A stretch of DNA of 14,779 nt from contig CAZBNG010000055.1 in assembly GCA_964493095.1 (NCBI GenBank), forward strand, positions 1 through 14,779. Reading direction: 5' to 3'. Each line of letters begins with the position of its first letter. Position 1 is the stretch's first letter. The notes below the pieces were generated by a model. It was not told the origin of the DNA. It did no database searches and saw nothing but the letters and a program-made list of their open reading frames with translations. Origin of the DNA: CAYXSX01 sp964493095 (GTDB taxonomy: Bacteria; Pseudomonadota; Alphaproteobacteria; Micavibrionales; Micavibrionaceae). The position numbers were made by a program, and so were the translations under genes. This document shows, piece after piece, positions 13,389-14,779 of the stretch.

Positions 13389-14779
13389 ATGAGACTCCTT
13401 CTACCCCGTTTCCTGTTCATTTTATGCCTGCTGACAGGCCCGGTCCTTAGCCCCGGTGCCGCGTTTGCCCGCGAGACCCCCGAAAGCTTCGCCGATCTCG
13501 TTGAAAACCTTCTGCCCGCCGTGGTGAACATTTCTTCCACCCAGAAAATGGCGGAGCCCGAAGACTTCCCCGAACTACCCCAGTTTCCTCCCGGTTCCCC
13601 TTTCGAAGACTTTTTTGAAAAATTCATGGAGCGCCGCGGCAGCCCCGGAATACCTTCCGTGCCCCCCGCTTCGCTCGGATCCGGTTTTGTAGTTGATGCC
13701 GAAAACGGCTATATCATTACCAACAATCACGTCGTCAAGGATGCGGAAGATATCCGTGTTACTTTCCATGACGACAGCACGGTGCAGGCCGAGCTCATCG
13801 GCGTAGACGAGAAAACCGATCTGGCCGTTCTGAAAGTGAAAGTCGACGGTAAAAAACTGACGGCCGTCAATTTTGGCGACAGCGACAAAATGCGTGTCGG
13901 CGACTGGATCGTGGCCATCGGCAACCCGTTCGGTCTCGGCGGCACGGTAACTGCCGGTATCGTTTCCGCACGCCAGCGCGATATCAACTCCGGCCCTTAT
14001 GACGATTTTATCCAGACCGACGCCTCCATCAACCGGGGCAACTCCGGCGGACCGATGTTCAACATCGACGGCGAAGTGATCGGTATTAACACTGCCATCT
14101 TTTCACCTTCCGGCGGGTCTGTGGGAATCGGTTTTGCCATTCCCTCGGCGCTGGCCAAGCCCGTTATCGACCAGATTATCCAGTTCGGCCGCACGCGCCG
14201 CGGCTGGCTGGGCGTTCGTATTCAGAGCGTGACCGATGAAATTGCTGAGAGCCTTGGCCTGCCCAAAGCTGAAGGCGCGATGGTGGCCAATGTCACACCC
14301 GGCGGCCCGGCTGAAAAAGCCGGCATCGAGCTGGGGGACGTCATCCTGAAATTCAACGGCCACGATATCTCCGAAATGCGTATCCTGCCGCGTATTGTTG
14401 CGGAGGCTGAAATCGACCAGAAAGCCGATGTCGTTTACTGGCGCGACGGCAAGGAACGCACCACAAAGGTTAGAATCGGCGAGCTTGAAAAAGCCGAGGA
14501 AAACGGCCTGCTTAGCGATGAAACCAAGGAAGATGGCGCAACCGCCGCGACCGGCACGCTGATCGAAAGCGTGGGCATGACGGTAAGCCCGCTCTCCGAT
14601 GCGCTGCGCGCCGAGTTCGGTATCGGCAACGATGTCGACGGGCTTATCATAACCAGCGTCGAAAACATGTCCGAAGCCGCCGAAAAAGGATTGCTTGACG
14701 GCGATGTGGTTGTTGAAATCAACCAGCAACCGGTGGCTACTCCCGACGAAGCGAAAAAGGTCATCGAGGAAGCGCAAAA
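13389..14779 (+). CDS. degP: Do-family periplasmic serine protease (DegP/MucD-like), 3' truncated by window
   Basis: 463 residues are present before the window ends. Residues 1-27 are a Sec signal peptide (AFA before Arg28). The trypsin-like domain carries His114 (TNNHVV), Asp144 (KTDLAVL) and Ser219 (GNSGGP), a complete catalytic triad. PDZ1 follows (about 258-350; RRGWLGVRIQ…, GAMVANVTPGGPAEKAGIELGDVIL) and PDZ2 starts near 390 (GLIITSVENMSEAAEKGLLDGDVVVEIN). The PFEDFFEKF segment before the protease domain fits the Do-family LA loop. It degrades or refolds misfolded envelope proteins. AGGTG upstream of the ATG and a 56-bp gap from hflC support an hflK-hflC-degP operon, common in Alphaproteobacteria. 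About 10-40 residues are missing. Confidence 0.96.
   Translation, partial: MRLLLPRFLFILCLLTGPVLSPGAAFARETPESFADLVENLLPAVVNISSTQKMAEPEDFPELPQFPPGSPFEDFFEKFMERRGSPGIPSVPPASLGSGFVVDAENGYIITNNHVVKDAEDIRVTFHDDSTVQAELIGVDEKTDLAVLKVKVDGKKLTAVNFGDSDKMRVGDWIVAIGNPFGLGGTVTAGIVSARQRDINSGPYDDFIQTDASINRGNSGGPMFNIDGEVIGINTAIFSPSGGSVGIGFAIPSALAKPVIDQIIQFGRTRRGWLGVRIQSVTDEIAESLGLPKAEGAMVANVTPGGPAEKAGIELGDVILKFNGHDISEMRILPRIVAEAEIDQKADVVYWRDGKERTTKVRIGELEKAEENGLLSDETKEDGATAATGTLIESVGMTVSPLSDALRAEFGIGNDVDGLIITSVENMSEAAEKGLLDGDVVVEINQQPVATPDEAKKVIEEAQ

Overview
The window is a bacterial chromosome segment that I assign with high confidence to the Alphaproteobacteria. The evidence is a circularly permuted (two-piece) ssrA/tmRNA gene whose tag starts ANDN, an alpha-type SspB ending in VSLDQFRKK, a Mrp/ApbC gene, and an hflK-hflC-degP operon beside thyA-folA. 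I cannot name the order or genus from sequence alone. A perfect parS palindrome inside mrp suggests the segment lies in the origin-proximal part of the chromosome. A run of ten Ns at 6996-7005 marks a scaffold join inside sspB.

Layout. (1) Positions 1-2681, + strand, is an accessory surface/tail-like cassette: the 3' end of a large glycine-rich protein, a small protein whose frame appears broken by a missing G, and a secreted protein with two tandem LamG (concanavalin A-like) domains. (2) A tRNA-Arg(CCG) gene lies at 2760-2835. (3) Positions 2872-6744, - strand: an alpha/beta hydrolase overlaps an ABC-2-type ATPase by 4 bp; downstream is a soluble chemoreceptor with three nearly identical PAS domains and its own terminator. 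A 75-bp palindromic, REP-like element lies just upstream of the hydrolase. (4) Positions 6780-8363, - strand, is a protein-quality-control block: a hypothetical gene with a strong promoter, ssrA with a near-consensus promoter and terminator, then sspB. (5) Positions 8624-10014, + strand: thyA and folA, the dTMP/folate pair. (6) mrp (- strand, 10011-11081) converges on folA, sharing a CTAG stop, and carries parS. (7) Positions 11209-14779, + strand: hflK, hflC and the 5' part of a Do-family periplasmic protease (degP), an envelope proteolysis operon.

How the genes work together: tmRNA tags stalled peptides, SspB delivers tagged proteins to ClpXP, HflK/HflC form the membrane complex that governs FtsH, and DegP degrades misfolded periplasmic proteins, so three proteolysis systems lie within about 8 kb. 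The most interesting observation is that the tmRNA tag is unusually long (22 codons) and holds the SspB-type AANDN epitope twice, directly upstream of sspB.
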